Shown: positions 31,601 through 38,830 of the stretch, one piece after another
Position numbering within the stretch: position 1 is the stretch's first letter
Layout of the letters: each line of letters begins with the position of its first letter
NCBI GenBank assembly: GCA_008123405.1
Contig: VSSA01000015.1
Location: 37,788-101,787, forward strand
Reading direction: 5' to 3'
Source: Nocardioides sp. BGMRC 2183
Lineage (GTDB): Bacteria > Actinomycetota > Actinomycetes > Propionibacteriales > Nocardioidaceae
DNA length: 64,000 nt
Made by a program: the position numbers and the translations under genes
Notes under the pieces: generated by a model
The model's input: only the letters and a program-made list of their open reading frames with translations
What the model was told of the DNA's origin: nothing
The model's database searches: none

Positions 31601-31829
31601 TGAACAACCAGCCGCTGCCGCCGGGTGCGCCGACCTCGGCGTGCATCTGGACCTGGTAGGGCTCCGGCCGTGTCCCGGGGACGGTCGCGGTCGCGGTCAC
31701 CGACCCCTGACTGAGTGAGCTGAGTTCGACGTCGGCGACGCTGGCGACGTACCCGGCTGCGCGCTCCAGCGTCTCCGGCGCGAAGTGCTCGGAGAGGAAC
31801 TCATCGGTCAGGCCGGCCAGAATGTTCAT
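28641..31829 (-). CDS. SWIM zinc-finger SNF2-family helicase
   Basis: This 1062-residue SWI2/SNF2 ATPase has a SWIM zinc finger near its N-terminus: CTCPVRSLCKH, with Cys79, Cys81, Cys87 and His89 (CxC-x5-CxH). The ATPase has LADDMGLGKTLQVLAL (near residue 631), LVLDEAQHVKN (near 726) and a C-terminal helicase lobe with FSQFTSFLGRV (near 920) and VDRAHRIGQTERVHVYRM. Between them lies a long domain (about 150-560) that I cannot assign. I start at ATG 31829 (MNILAGLTDEFL), as upstream residues look non-coding. Such proteins remodel nucleic acid-protein complexes; the bacterial role is not settled. It converges on the atp operon with 33 bp between stops. Confidence 0.92.
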   Translation of the reverse strand: MNILAGLTDEFLSEHFAPETLERAAGYVASVADVELSSLSQGSVTATATVPGTRPEPYQVQMHAEVGAPGGSGWLFTVCTCPVRSLCKHGAALALHLRRGFVGARAEAGGWQQSLGRLAEELRSAADAQRQVPLALEFSLDRRRSSHRAGGRAIRLRPLRPGNRQPWVRGGAEWSDLAHTTAAGAHPAAQAAAMGALQAMLQVHRVGSYGTQQPALEEFGPAVIRLLRDAYDAGVAFLAVPPLREVDLRRDPVDLVLEVTAASRGTAHEMLVGIDDGARTWHGEQVLPIGHPARVVGLLRDGSLTLAETSNPLPAAARHLLEGAALTVPAADLDELVERLPGLVRLLPVRSPDSSLEVPEPLRPTLELTVHWRTATRAELTWQWRYGAGTAERRCDLRSADDLGGLRDPEAEAPIRASVPRRLLQSPELVDGDALAFGLHDLPHLRTLPDVEVSEQARPDFREATGDPEITFDLVVPDEDHADGPTDWLDLAVAVTVDGEAVPLPDVLAALTREEDHLLLPSGLYLTTDRPEFDRLREVVTAAGELRERDGDRIAVGRHDLGLWAQLAETGVVDAEAAEWVRRARALRDLTEIPRPSPRDLSTPLRSYQEQGFWWLAFLWQHGLGGVLADDMGLGKTLQVLALITHARAEDPQGAPFLVVAPTSVVTAWATEVRRHAPGLRVAVAGRRTDDIGALAHDHDIVVTTYTLLRLAREEYAAEEWSGLVLDEAQHVKNHQSKTYAAVRSVTAPFRLAVTGTPFENRLMELWALLSISVPGLYPRPRDFQQLVVRPVERDKDTAVLARFRQRIRPFLLRRTKELVADDLPPKQEQVLEVDLSDKHRRVYDTYLAKERQRLLGLLDDFDRNRVAIFSALTTLRLLALDPALVDPEHERIGSAKTDVLLEHLAELTEEGHRALVFSQFTSFLGRVREGLADVGIPTAYLDGSTRDRGRVIEEFRTGDKPVFLISLKAGGVGLTLTEADYVFVLDPWWNPAAEAQAVDRAHRIGQTERVHVYRMVATDTIEEKVMELKARKAELFAQVIDGDDAMSGNIGADDIRVLFDD

Positions 31830-31893
31830 CGCCGGCTCATCGTGGCACGGAGCGACCGCTGGACCTGCAACGAGTCGCTCCGGGGCCCGGGCC

Positions 31894-32475
31894 TCAGGCC
31901 CCGGAGCGATCCCCGCCCGGCACCCAGAGCACGTCGCCTCGTTCGCGGTTCGCATGCCGAGCAAGGATGAAGACCAGGTCGGAGAGCCGGTTGAGGTAGG
32001 TGATCGCCAACGGGTTCATGGTCGCCGCGTGCTCGGCGTGTGCCGCCCACGCGCGCCGTTCGGCCCGGCGCACCACGGTCCGGGCGACATGCAGGTGCGC
32101 GGCAGCGATCGTGCCACCGTTGAGGATGAACGAGCGCAGTTTCGGCAGGTGCTCGTTGTAGGCGTCGCACCATCCTTCGAGGCGGTCGACGTAGTCCTGC
32201 TCGATCCGTAGCGGCGGGTACTCCGGATCGGCGACCACCGGGGTGCACAGGTCGGCACCGACGTCGAAGAGGTCGTTCTGCACGTGGGTGAGCACTGCGA
32301 CCACGTCCTCCTCGAGTTCGCCGGTGGCCAGCGCCACCCCGAGGTGCGCGTTCGCCTCGTCCACGTCGGCGTACGCCGCGAGGCGCAGGTCGGTCTTGGA
32401 CGTCGTGCTCATGTCGCCGAGACGGGTCTCGCCGGCGTCTCCGGTCCGCGTGTAGATCCGGGTCAGGTTCACCAT
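31894..32475 (-). CDS. PduO-type ATP:cob(I)alamin adenosyltransferase
   Basis: The enzyme forms adenosylcobalamin from cob(I)alamin and ATP. The 193-residue protein has the signature YTRTGDAGETRLGD, then AYADVDEANAHLGVAL, the helix with RSFILNGGTIAAAHLHVARTV and the C-terminal ARHANRERGDVLW. The ATG at 32475 gives MVNLTRIYTRTGDAG. TAGGGT lies 7 nt upstream, so the mRNA may be leaderless, and a long-hairpin element begins directly upstream of that hexamer. Its product would serve the B12-dependent mutase encoded 0.8 kb away. Confidence 0.95.
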   Translation of the reverse strand: MVNLTRIYTRTGDAGETRLGDMSTTSKTDLRLAAYADVDEANAHLGVALATGELEEDVVAVLTHVQNDLFDVGADLCTPVVADPEYPPLRIEQDYVDRLEGWCDAYNEHLPKLRSFILNGGTIAAAHLHVARTVVRRAERRAWAAHAEHAATMNPLAITYLNRLSDLVFILARHANRERGDVLWVPGGDRSGA

Positions 32476-32482
32476 GCCCCAC

Positions 32483-32488
32483 ACCCTA
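32483..32488 (-). promoter_or_regulatory. Putative -10 element of the adenosyltransferase gene
   Basis: On the minus strand TAGGGT ends 7 nt before the ATG. Repeat element B starts at the very next base (32489) and so occupies the place of a -35 element. Confidence 0.5.
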
Positions 32489-32646
32489 GGGAACCCCTGA
32501 TCAATCCCGCCTGCTGCGCGCCGCGATGCGGCACACTGGCGGCGCCCGGGAACGCTCGAAAGGCGTCCAGCCTGCCTTCGCGCCCCCGGCTTGCCAGCGC
32601 ACTCGCCTCGCGACGCTCGCGACGGCGCCATTGATCAGCGGTTCCC
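32489..32646. repeat. Long-hairpin intergenic element, copy B
   Basis: Terminal arms 32489-32505 (GGGAACCCCTGATCAAT) and 32630-32646 are complementary at 16 of 17 positions. The 158-bp element folds on itself as an imperfect long hairpin and is closely related to copy A at 17282-17424. It fills nearly half of the 350-bp gap between the adenosyltransferase gene and the STAS gene. The rest of the gap (32647-32825) holds only a weak promoter candidate (TTCGAC at 32747, TAGATG at 32771, 18-bp spacer) and the STAS ribosome binding site. Confidence 0.88.
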
Positions 32647-32825
32647 TCGATGCCCGGCCGTTCGGTCCTTCCTGCCGTCGCTCGGCGCCAAGAGGTGGAC
32701 ATGGAATCTGGATGACACGCGGAATTTTCTTGTGCACGGTGCAACCTTCGACGGCTCCGGCGCGTCACTGTAGATGTGAGGGGAGCCACTCTCACCGCAC
32801 TCGGGTGTCAGGGAAGGGGGAGGTC

Positions 32826-33164
32826 ATGAGCAGCACGGTGGAACGGAACAGCACGGTGGAGATCATGACCGACGGGCCGACGCTGCAGTTGGCAGGTGAC
32901 TTCGACGTACGGTCCACCGCCGCGGTACGCAACGCCATCTACGACCACCTCTTCCGCTGGGACGGCGACATCGTCGTCGACCTGCACGCGGTGCCGTCGG
33001 TGGATCTCACCGCGCTCAAGGTCCTTGCCGCCGCCTGTCGCAGGGCGTCGGTCGACGGCCAGCACATCGTGGTGCGCGGCGTGAATGCGCAGGTGATGCG
33101 GATGCTCCACCTGACCCACCTGATCCGGGTGATCGAGATCGAGCGGGAGCCGATCGCCGTCTGA
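32826..33164 (+). CDS. STAS-domain protein (anti-sigma factor antagonist type)
   Basis: The 112-residue protein is a single STAS domain (LQLAGDFDVRSTAAVRNAIY, VVDLHAVPSVDLTALKVL). In SpoIIAA-type antagonists the segment before the central helix carries the phosphorylated Ser; here the aligned position is Thr in VDLTAL, so phosphorylation is possible but not proven. Strong GGGGGAGG before the ATG at 32826. No anti-sigma kinase or sigma gene lies nearby. Confidence 0.85.
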   Translation: MSSTVERNSTVEIMTDGPTLQLAGDFDVRSTAAVRNAIYDHLFRWDGDIVVDLHAVPSVDLTALKVLAAACRRASVDGQHIVVRGVNAQVMRMLHLTHLIRVIEIEREPIAV

Positions 33165-33215
33165 TTCTGCGGTCGCGACGCTCCGCGAACGTTGCGGATC
33201 CCACAACGGACTCTG

Positions 33216-33245
33216 TTACCGCCGGGTAGAGATCCGTCCTACGCT
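33216..33245 (+). promoter_or_regulatory. Putative ecm promoter (leaderless)
   Basis: TTACCG at 33216-33221 and TACGCT at 33240-33245 are 18 bp apart. The -10 ends 6 nt before the ATG, and no ribosome binding site is present. Confidence 0.5.
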
Positions 33246-33251
33246 TCGCTC

Positions 33252-35282
33252 ATGAGCACCACGTCTGCGTCTGCCGCCGAGGGCCCGGTCAACCACCCCA
33301 AGGATCGTCCGTGGGTGATGCGGACCTACGCCGGGCACTCCACCGCGGAGGCGTCCAACGCGCTCTACCGGACCAACCTGGCCAAGGGGCAGACGGGGCT
33401 GTCCGTCGCGTTCGACCTGCCCACCCAGACCGGATACGACCCCGACAATGCCCTCTCCCGCGGCGAGGTCGGCAAGGTCGGTGTGCCCGTGCCGCACCTG
33501 GGCGAGATGCGCCGCCTCTTCGCCGACATCCCGCTCGCGGAGATGAACACCTCGATGACCATCAACGCGGTCGCGATGTGGATGCTCGCGATGTACCAGG
33601 TGGTCGCCGAGGAGCAGAACCCCGACAGTACGGCCGAGGAGGTCGCCGCCCAGTTGGCCGGCACCACCCAGAACGACATCATCAAGGAGTACCTCTCGCG
33701 CGGGACGTACGCGTTCGGTCCCGAGGCCTCGATGCGGCTGATCGCGGACATGATCGCCTACACCGTCCACCGGATCCCGAAGTGGAACCCGATCAACATC
33801 TGCAGCTACCACCTGCAGGAGGCCGGAGCGACGCCGACACAGGAGCTGGCCTACGCCCTCTGTACGGCGATCGCGGTGCTGGACCAGGTGAAGAACGCCG
33901 GCCAGGTGGACGAGGCTGACTTCGAGAAGGTCGTCGGCCGGATCTCGTTCTTCGTCAACGCCGGGGTGCGCTTCGTCGAGGAGACGTGCAAGATGCGCGC
34001 CTTCACCCAACTCTGGGACGAGATCACCCGGGAGCGGTACGGCGTCACCGACGCCAAGATGCGCCGGTTCCGCTACGGCGTGCAGGTCAACAGCCTCGGT
34101 CTGACCGAGGCCCAGCCGGAGAACAACGTGCAGCGGATCGTGTTGGAGATGCTGGGCGTCACCCTCTCGAAGAACGCTCGCGCCCGGGCGCTCCAGCTGC
34201 CTGCCTGGAACGAGGCACTCGGCCTTCCGCGTCCCTGGGACCAGCAGTGGTCGCTGCGCCTGCAGCAGGTGCTCGCCTTCGAGTCCGACCTCCTCGAGTA
34301 CGAGGACATCTTCGAGGGCTCGCACGTGATCGAGGCGAAGGTCGCCGAGCTGGTCGAGGGCGCGAAGGCGGAGATCGACCGGGTTCAGGCGATGGGCGGC
34401 GCGATCGCCGCCGTCGACTACATGAAGTCCGAGCTGGTCTCCTCCCACGCGGCCCGACGCGCCCGGATCGAGTCCGGCGAGGAGGTGATCGTCGGGGTCA
34501 ACAAGTTCGAGACGACCGAGCCGTCCCCGCTCACCGCGGATCTCGACAGCGCCATCATGGCCGCCGACCCGGAGGCGGAGAAGGCAGCACTGGCCTCGGT
34601 CACCGCGTGGAAGGAGCAGCGCGATGCCGGGGAGGTGGAGGCCGCCCTGGCCCGCCTGGCAGAGGACGCCAAGAACGGTGCCAACCTGATGGAGGCGACG
34701 CTCGCTGCGGCCAGGGCCGGAGCGACCACGGGGGAGTGGGCGGGCACCCTCCGCGAGGTCTTCGGCGAGTTCCGGGCGCCGACCGGGGTCGGCGGTGCTG
34801 TCGGCGTCGCGGAGGCCGGTGCCGAGCTCAGTGCGGTGCGCGAGCGGGTCAAGGCCACCGGCGAGGAGCTCGGGGGTCGGCTGCGCCTGCTGGTCGGCAA
34901 GCCGGGCCTCGACGGCCACTCCAACGGCGCCGAGCAGGTGGCCGTCCGGGCGCGCGACGCGGGCTTCGAGGTGATCTACCAGGGCATCCGGCTCACGCCC
35001 GACCAGATCGTGGCGGCCGCTGTCGCCGAGGACGTCCATTGTGTCGGCCTCTCCATCCTCTCCGGGTCCCACATGGAGTTGGTGCCGGCCGTGCTGGAGG
35101 GGCTGAAGGCGCAGGGCATGGACGACGTCCCGGTGATCGTCGGCGGGATCATCCCCACCTCCGATGCTCGGCGCCTCGTCGAGCTGGGTGTCGCCGCCGT
35201 CTACACGCCGAAGGACTTCGGGCTGACCGAGATCATGGGCGGGATCGTCGAGGTCATCCGCCGCGCGAACGACCTGGACTGA
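33252..35282 (+). CDS. ecm: Ethylmalonyl-CoA mutase (MeaA type), B12-dependent
   Basis: The enzyme rearranges (2R)-ethylmalonyl-CoA to methylsuccinyl-CoA with adenosylcobalamin. It is a single-chain 676-residue mutase with the catalytic barrel first: RTYAGHSTAEASNALYRTNL, GLSVAFDLPTQTGYDPDN, NTSMTINAVAMWMLAMYQ, ICSYHLQEAGATP. A C-terminal B12 domain follows with GLDGHSNGAEQV, where His556 is the cobalt ligand. The sequence strongly recalls Streptomyces MeaA, and it is shorter than the large chain of methylmalonyl-CoA mutase and has no partner subunit next to it. An upstream ATG at 33192 is unlikely. The ccr, epimerase and meaB genes in the same window support this call over methylmalonyl- or isobutyryl-CoA mutase. 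Confidence 0.92.
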   Translation: MSTTSASAAEGPVNHPKDRPWVMRTYAGHSTAEASNALYRTNLAKGQTGLSVAFDLPTQTGYDPDNALSRGEVGKVGVPVPHLGEMRRLFADIPLAEMNTSMTINAVAMWMLAMYQVVAEEQNPDSTAEEVAAQLAGTTQNDIIKEYLSRGTYAFGPEASMRLIADMIAYTVHRIPKWNPINICSYHLQEAGATPTQELAYALCTAIAVLDQVKNAGQVDEADFEKVVGRISFFVNAGVRFVEETCKMRAFTQLWDEITRERYGVTDAKMRRFRYGVQVNSLGLTEAQPENNVQRIVLEMLGVTLSKNARARALQLPAWNEALGLPRPWDQQWSLRLQQVLAFESDLLEYEDIFEGSHVIEAKVAELVEGAKAEIDRVQAMGGAIAAVDYMKSELVSSHAARRARIESGEEVIVGVNKFETTEPSPLTADLDSAIMAADPEAEKAALASVTAWKEQRDAGEVEAALARLAEDAKNGANLMEATLAAARAGATTGEWAGTLREVFGEFRAPTGVGGAVGVAEAGAELSAVRERVKATGEELGGRLRLLVGKPGLDGHSNGAEQVAVRARDAGFEVIYQGIRLTPDQIVAAAVAEDVHCVGLSILSGSHMELVPAVLEGLKAQGMDDVPVIVGGIIPTSDARRLVELGVAAVYTPKDFGLTEIMGGIVEVIRRANDLD

Positions 35283-35371
35283 TCCCCGGACCACGCCACC
35301 GGGGCGCTCAGCAGCTGAGACGCCGGCCACATCGGTTAGGTCTGCCTTGCCTCACCGCTTACCCTGCTCTC

Positions 35372-35578
35372 GTGGGCAAGGGGAAGAAGAAGGACAAGGC
35401 GAAGGTCCGGCGTCTGCCGAAGACCAAGTGCTGCGTCTCCAAGAAGCGGTGCGACCGCTGCCCGATCCGCATGCTCAAGGAGGGCTCGCTGCCCGACGGC
35501 TACACCGTCAAGAAGCGCGAGCTCGTCCGCCTCGACGGCAAGAAGGTCACCAAGAAGAAGTTGGCCAAGGCTGCGTGA
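35372..35578 (+). CDS. Small basic four-cysteine protein, unknown function
   Basis: The 68-residue protein starts at GTG 35372. It is very rich in Lys and Arg, with the cluster CCVSKKRCDRCPIRM (Cys20, Cys21, Cys27, Cys30) that could bind zinc. TACCCT ends 6 nt before the GTG, matching the leaderless pattern of the window. I recall similar short conserved actinobacterial proteins without assigned function; a nucleic-acid or ribosome contact is only inferred from charge. Confidence 0.75.
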   Translation: MGKGKKKDKAKVRRLPKTKCCVSKKRCDRCPIRMLKEGSLPDGYTVKKRELVRLDGKKVTKKKLAKAA

Positions 35579-35631
35579 GACGAGCCTTGCCTGGGAGGCG
35601 GGTGCTGCCCGATCGCCCTAGGCTTGCCGGC

Positions 35632-36156
35632 ATGGCTGCCACACGATTCACCGACCAGCTCAATGTCCAGATCGGCAACGAGTTCGCTGCGCACAACCAG
35701 TACCTGGCGTGCGCCGTCTACTACGACGCCCTGACCATGCCGCAGATGGCGGCGCTCTTCTACTCCCAGGCCCTCGAAGAGCGTCAGCACGCGATGATGA
35801 TGGTGCAGTATCTCCTCGACACCGACGCACCGGTGCGGATCCCCGGCGTCGAGGCGCCGGTGGCCGAGTTCACCGACGTCGTCGCGCCGGTCCAACTCGC
35901 CCTCGACCAGGAGAAGACGGTCACCGAGCAGATCAACGGCCTGCTGCGGATCGCGCGCGAGGAGAACGACTATGCCTCCGAGCAGTTCATGCAGTGGTTC
36001 ATCAAGGAGCAGGTCGAGGAGGTCGCCTCGATGAGCGACCTGCTGGCCGTGGTGACCCGCAGCCAGGACGACCTCAACGACATCGAGGACTGGGTGGCCC
36101 GCGAGGAGGGTGGCGCTGACAGCGACCCGACCGCGCCCCCGGCCGCCGGCGCCTGA
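35632..36156 (+). CDS. Ferritin
   Basis: This iron-storage protein of the non-haem ferritin family has 174 residues, with a four-helix bundle. Ferroxidase candidates are Glu17, Glu50, His53 (EERQHAMMM), Glu94 and the EQVEE segment near 126-130. The last 20 residues are an acidic/Ala-Pro tail. TAGGCT ends 7 nt before the ATG at 35632; no Shine-Dalgarno sequence. It resembles the FtnA/BfrB type rather than bacterioferritin, since no haem-ligand Met is evident. Confidence 0.93.
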   Translation: MAATRFTDQLNVQIGNEFAAHNQYLACAVYYDALTMPQMAALFYSQALEERQHAMMMVQYLLDTDAPVRIPGVEAPVAEFTDVVAPVQLALDQEKTVTEQINGLLRIAREENDYASEQFMQWFIKEQVEEVASMSDLLAVVTRSQDDLNDIEDWVAREEGGADSDPTAPPAAGA

Positions 36157-36177
36157 GCCTGCCGGCCAGGCCCAGAC

Positions 36178-36765
36178 TCAGACGGTACGACGCCGGCGAC
36201 GCCGGTAGAGCCACACCGCCGCTGCGATGCCGAGCCCGGTGCCGATCACTCCGGTGACCGCCGGCGTGGCGTCGCCACCGAGCGCCACGCCCACCACGAT
36301 CGCGCCGAAGCCGCAGGCCAGCACCAGCAGCACCAGCGCGGCGTTGGCGAACATCTCGGCGAAGTAGAGCGAGCTGAAGCTGGCGGCCGGCCGCGACGTC
36401 TTACCGTCGGCGGGTGGGGGCGGTGAGTCGCTGGTCGCTGCTGGCGGTGGCAGCTCCAGGGCGCGGACCACTGCCGCGACGCGCAGCGGGCCGTAGAGGT
36501 GGGGGTAGGTGACCCCGGATCCGGGGTCTCCCTCCTCCTCGACCACCGGTACGTCGAGCAGGTCGGTGTCGATCTGCAGCAGCACCAGTGGCTCGGTCAC
36601 GTCGGCGTAGAACGCGTCGCGGATGCCGGGCCACTGGTCCGCCCGGCTGGCGTGGATGAACCCCTCCTCGGCCAGGGTCCGGCCGCGGGTCGAGACCGTG
36701 TAGGCGCCGGCCGCCCGGGCGGCTCTCCAGTCCGACGCCAGCGCGAGGTGGAAGATCGTGGCCAT
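36178..36765 (-). CDS. DUF952 domain protein with C-terminal membrane helices
   Basis: Residues 1-105 form a DUF952 domain (FHLALASDWRAARAAGAYTV, EEGFIHASRADQWPGI, YPHLYGPLRVAAVV), a family related in fold to glutathione S-transferase-like or cyclotransferase-like proteins of unknown role. A Pro-rich linker and two membrane helices (about 138-160 and 165-187) follow, ending in a poly-Arg tail. The DUF952 proteins I know are usually stand-alone and soluble, so the membrane tail is unusual. It converges on the ferritin gene. Confidence 0.82.
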   Translation of the reverse strand: MATIFHLALASDWRAARAAGAYTVSTRGRTLAEEGFIHASRADQWPGIRDAFYADVTEPLVLLQIDTDLLDVPVVEEEGDPGSGVTYPHLYGPLRVAAVVRALELPPPAATSDSPPPPADGKTSRPAASFSSLYFAEMFANAALVLLVLACGFGAIVVGVALGGDATPAVTGVIGTGLGIAAAVWLYRRRRRRTV

Positions 36766-36798
36766 GGGATCGCAGGGGTCGTAGTGCGGGCGCGCTGC

Positions 36799-37488
36799 TC
36801 AGAAGAGCCGGTCGCTCGGATCGTCGAGACCGCGCAGCGCGTCGTAGTCGACGACGGCGCAGCTGATCCCGCGATCGCCCGCGAGCACACGCGCCTGAGG
36901 TTTGATCTCCTGGGCGGCGAAGATGCCGCGTACGGGTGCCAGCAGCGGGTCGCGGTTGAGCAGTTCGAGGTAACGGGTCAGTTGCTCGACCCCGTCGATC
37001 TCTCCGCGGCGTTTGATCTCGACTGCCACGCTGACGCCGTCGGCGTCACGGCACATCAGGTCGACCGGCCCGATCGCGGTCGGATACTCCCGTCGGACCA
37101 GGCTGAGACCGGGCATCAGGGTGCCGGGGTGCTCGGCGAGCAGTTCCTGGAGGTGCTTCTCCACCCCGTCCTTCTGCAGGCCGGGGTCGATACCCAGGTC
37201 GTGGCTGGAGTCGTGCTGGATCTCTTCGATGAGGATCCGCAGGGTGTCGGGCGCCTGGTTCTTGCCTGCCTTGGCCGTCACCGTCCATTCGACGGCGCCG
37301 TCCTCGGTCGTGCCTTCGCGCACCGTGCAGGGCGGGGACATCCAGTTCAGTGGCTTGTAGGAGCCACCGTCGGAGTGGACGAGCACCGAGCCGTCGGACT
37401 TGAGCATCAGGACCCGGGTGGCCATCGGAAGGTGAGCGCTGAGCCGTCCGGCGTAGTCGACCTGGCAGCGTGCGACGACGATCCTCAC
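36799..37488 (-). CDS. nucS: NucS/EndoMS mismatch-specific endonuclease
   Basis: NucS makes double-strand cuts at mismatches and underlies non-canonical mismatch repair in actinobacteria lacking MutS/MutL. The 229-residue protein has an N-terminal beta-rich DNA-binding/dimer domain (residues 1-105) and a RecB-like nuclease domain: [12 protein letters not shown] (Asp), [20 protein letters not shown] (Glu-x-Lys). The C-terminus ends DDPSDRLF, resembling the clamp-binding tail of mycobacterial NucS. GTG start at 37488; TAGCCT ends 8 nt upstream, so it may be leaderless. Confidence 0.94.
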   Translation of the reverse strand: MRIVVARCQVDYAGRLSAHLPMATRVLMLKSDGSVLVHSDGGSYKPLNWMSPPCTVREGTTEDGAVEWTVTAKAGKNQAPDTLRILIEEIQHDSSHDLGIDPGLQKDGVEKHLQELLAEHPGTLMPGLSLVRREYPTAIGPVDLMCRDADGVSVAVEIKRRGEIDGVEQLTRYLELLNRDPLLAPVRGIFAAQEIKPQARVLAGDRGISCAVVDYDALRGLDDPSDRLF

Positions 37489-37595
37489 AGCGGAGCAGGC
37501 TACCGGCCCTACCCGAGTGCCCGGTCACGTGAGGTCCGTCTCGCATGGTTACCCACGGGTAGCGAACCTGTCCGCGGGGTGTCACACTCCCTGCC

Positions 37596-38759
37596 ATGAC
37601 AACGAGCGAGCAGATCTTCGACACCCTCGTGCTGCCCTACCTCAACCACGCGGTGCGGATGTACGAGGCGGACTACGCCTCGGTGAGTGACATCGACGCC
37701 GGCATGCGCTTCGGCTGCGGCTACGCCCAGGGCCCGCTGGCCGTGATCGACGAGCTCGGCGCCGCCTCGGTACGGGACCGGCTCGCCGTCCGGTACGCCG
37801 AGACCGGCGATCGGCTGCACCAGCCGGCCGAGCTGCTGGAGAAGCTGGCCGCCGAGAGCGGGACCTTCGCCGCGCTCGGGGCCGACGCCGGCACCGCGGC
37901 GCCGGAGCTGAAGCGCGACATCGCCAAGGTCGGCGTCGTCGGCACCGGCACCATGGCCTCGGGCATCGCCCAGGTCTTCGCCCAGAGCGGGTACGGCGTC
38001 ATCTACGTCGGTCGCAGCCAGGAGAAGCTCGACGGTGTCGTCGGCTACATCACCAAGAACCTGGACCGCGCGATCGACAAGGGCAAGTCGACCGAGGACG
38101 ACAAGGCCGCCGTACTGGGGCGTCTTACCGGTGCGACCACCCGGGACGCCCTCGCCGAGGTCGACCTCGTGGTCGAGGCGATCGCAGAGGACCTCGACGT
38201 CAAGCTCGAGCTCTTCCGCGATCTCGACGGCATCTGCAAGCAGGGCGCGATCCTGGCCACGACCACCTCCTCGCTGCCGATCACCCAGCTCGGTGCCGCC
38301 ACCGACCGGCCCGCCGACGTGATCGGGATGCACTTCTTCAATCCCGCCCCGGTGATGAAGCTGGTCGAGGTGGTCACCACGCCGGCTACCGCCGCTGACG
38401 TCGACGAGACGGTCAAGGCCCTGTGCGCGAAGGTCGGCAAGGTGGCCGTCTCCTGCGGTGACCGGGCCGGCTTCATCGTCAACTGTCTGCTCTTCCCCTA
38501 CCTCAACGACGCCGTGCTGCTGCACGAGTCCGGCGTCGAGCTCGTCGCCATCGACGCGGCGATCAAGGAGACCGCCGGCTTCCCGATGGGCCCCTTCGAG
38601 CTGCTCGACGTGGTCGGCAACGACGTGTCGCTGGCGATCCAGAAGGAGTTGCACGGCGAGTTCAAGGAGGACGGTCTGGCTCCTGCGAAGACGCTGGAGG
38701 AGAAGGTCGCTGCAGGACACCTGGGGCGTAAGACCAAGCAGGGGTTCCACAGCTACTGA
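37596..38759 (+). CDS. 3-hydroxybutyryl-CoA dehydrogenase with an extra N-terminal 3HCDH C-domain
   Basis: This NAD(P)-dependent 3-hydroxyacyl-CoA dehydrogenase has 387 residues, about 100 longer than the usual roughly 285. The extra N-terminus (residues 11-55: LVLPYLNHAVRMYE, then IDAGMRFGCGYAQGPLAVID) is a second copy of the C-terminal dimerisation/catalytic domain seen at 299-343 (LLFPYLNDAVLLHE, then IDAAIKETAGFPMGPFELLD). The Rossmann domain lies between (VGVVGTGTMASGIAQVF). The catalytic His is His246 in HFFNPAPVMKLVEV. In this window it would connect the thiolase and crotonase steps that feed Ccr. Annotated substrate is inferred from context. Confidence 0.92.
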   Translation: MTTSEQIFDTLVLPYLNHAVRMYEADYASVSDIDAGMRFGCGYAQGPLAVIDELGAASVRDRLAVRYAETGDRLHQPAELLEKLAAESGTFAALGADAGTAAPELKRDIAKVGVVGTGTMASGIAQVFAQSGYGVIYVGRSQEKLDGVVGYITKNLDRAIDKGKSTEDDKAAVLGRLTGATTRDALAEVDLVVEAIAEDLDVKLELFRDLDGICKQGAILATTTSSLPITQLGAATDRPADVIGMHFFNPAPVMKLVEVVTTPATAADVDETVKALCAKVGKVAVSCGDRAGFIVNCLLFPYLNDAVLLHESGVELVAIDAAIKETAGFPMGPFELLDVVGNDVSLAIQKELHGEFKEDGLAPAKTLEEKVAAGHLGRKTKQGFHSY

Positions 38760-38769
38760 GGGTTCGACG

Positions 38770-38804
38770 CAGAGGCCCGGACTGCTGAGCAGTCCGGGCC
38801 TCTG
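38770..38804. terminator. Perfect-palindrome terminator between dehydrogenase and DUF4189 genes
   Basis: Arms 38770-38786 (CAGAGGCCCGGACTGCT) and 38788-38804 are exactly complementary around one central base. It lies between two convergent genes and probably serves both. Confidence 0.75.
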
Positions 38805-38830
38805 TGCGCGATGAGGCGGGAGGTCAGCGG

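Noticed and set aside
32489-32646. Cobalamin riboswitch upstream of the adenosyltransferase gene
   Set aside because: Element B has scattered matches to B12-box-like words, but the same sequence family occurs upstream of prmC and between two convergent genes. A leaderless -10 also lies between the element and the start codon, so the element would not be in that mRNA.
33252-35282. Methylmalonyl-CoA mutase large subunit
   Set aside because: Length (676 residues), lack of a small-subunit neighbour and near-identity in memory to MeaA sequences favour ethylmalonyl-CoA mutase.
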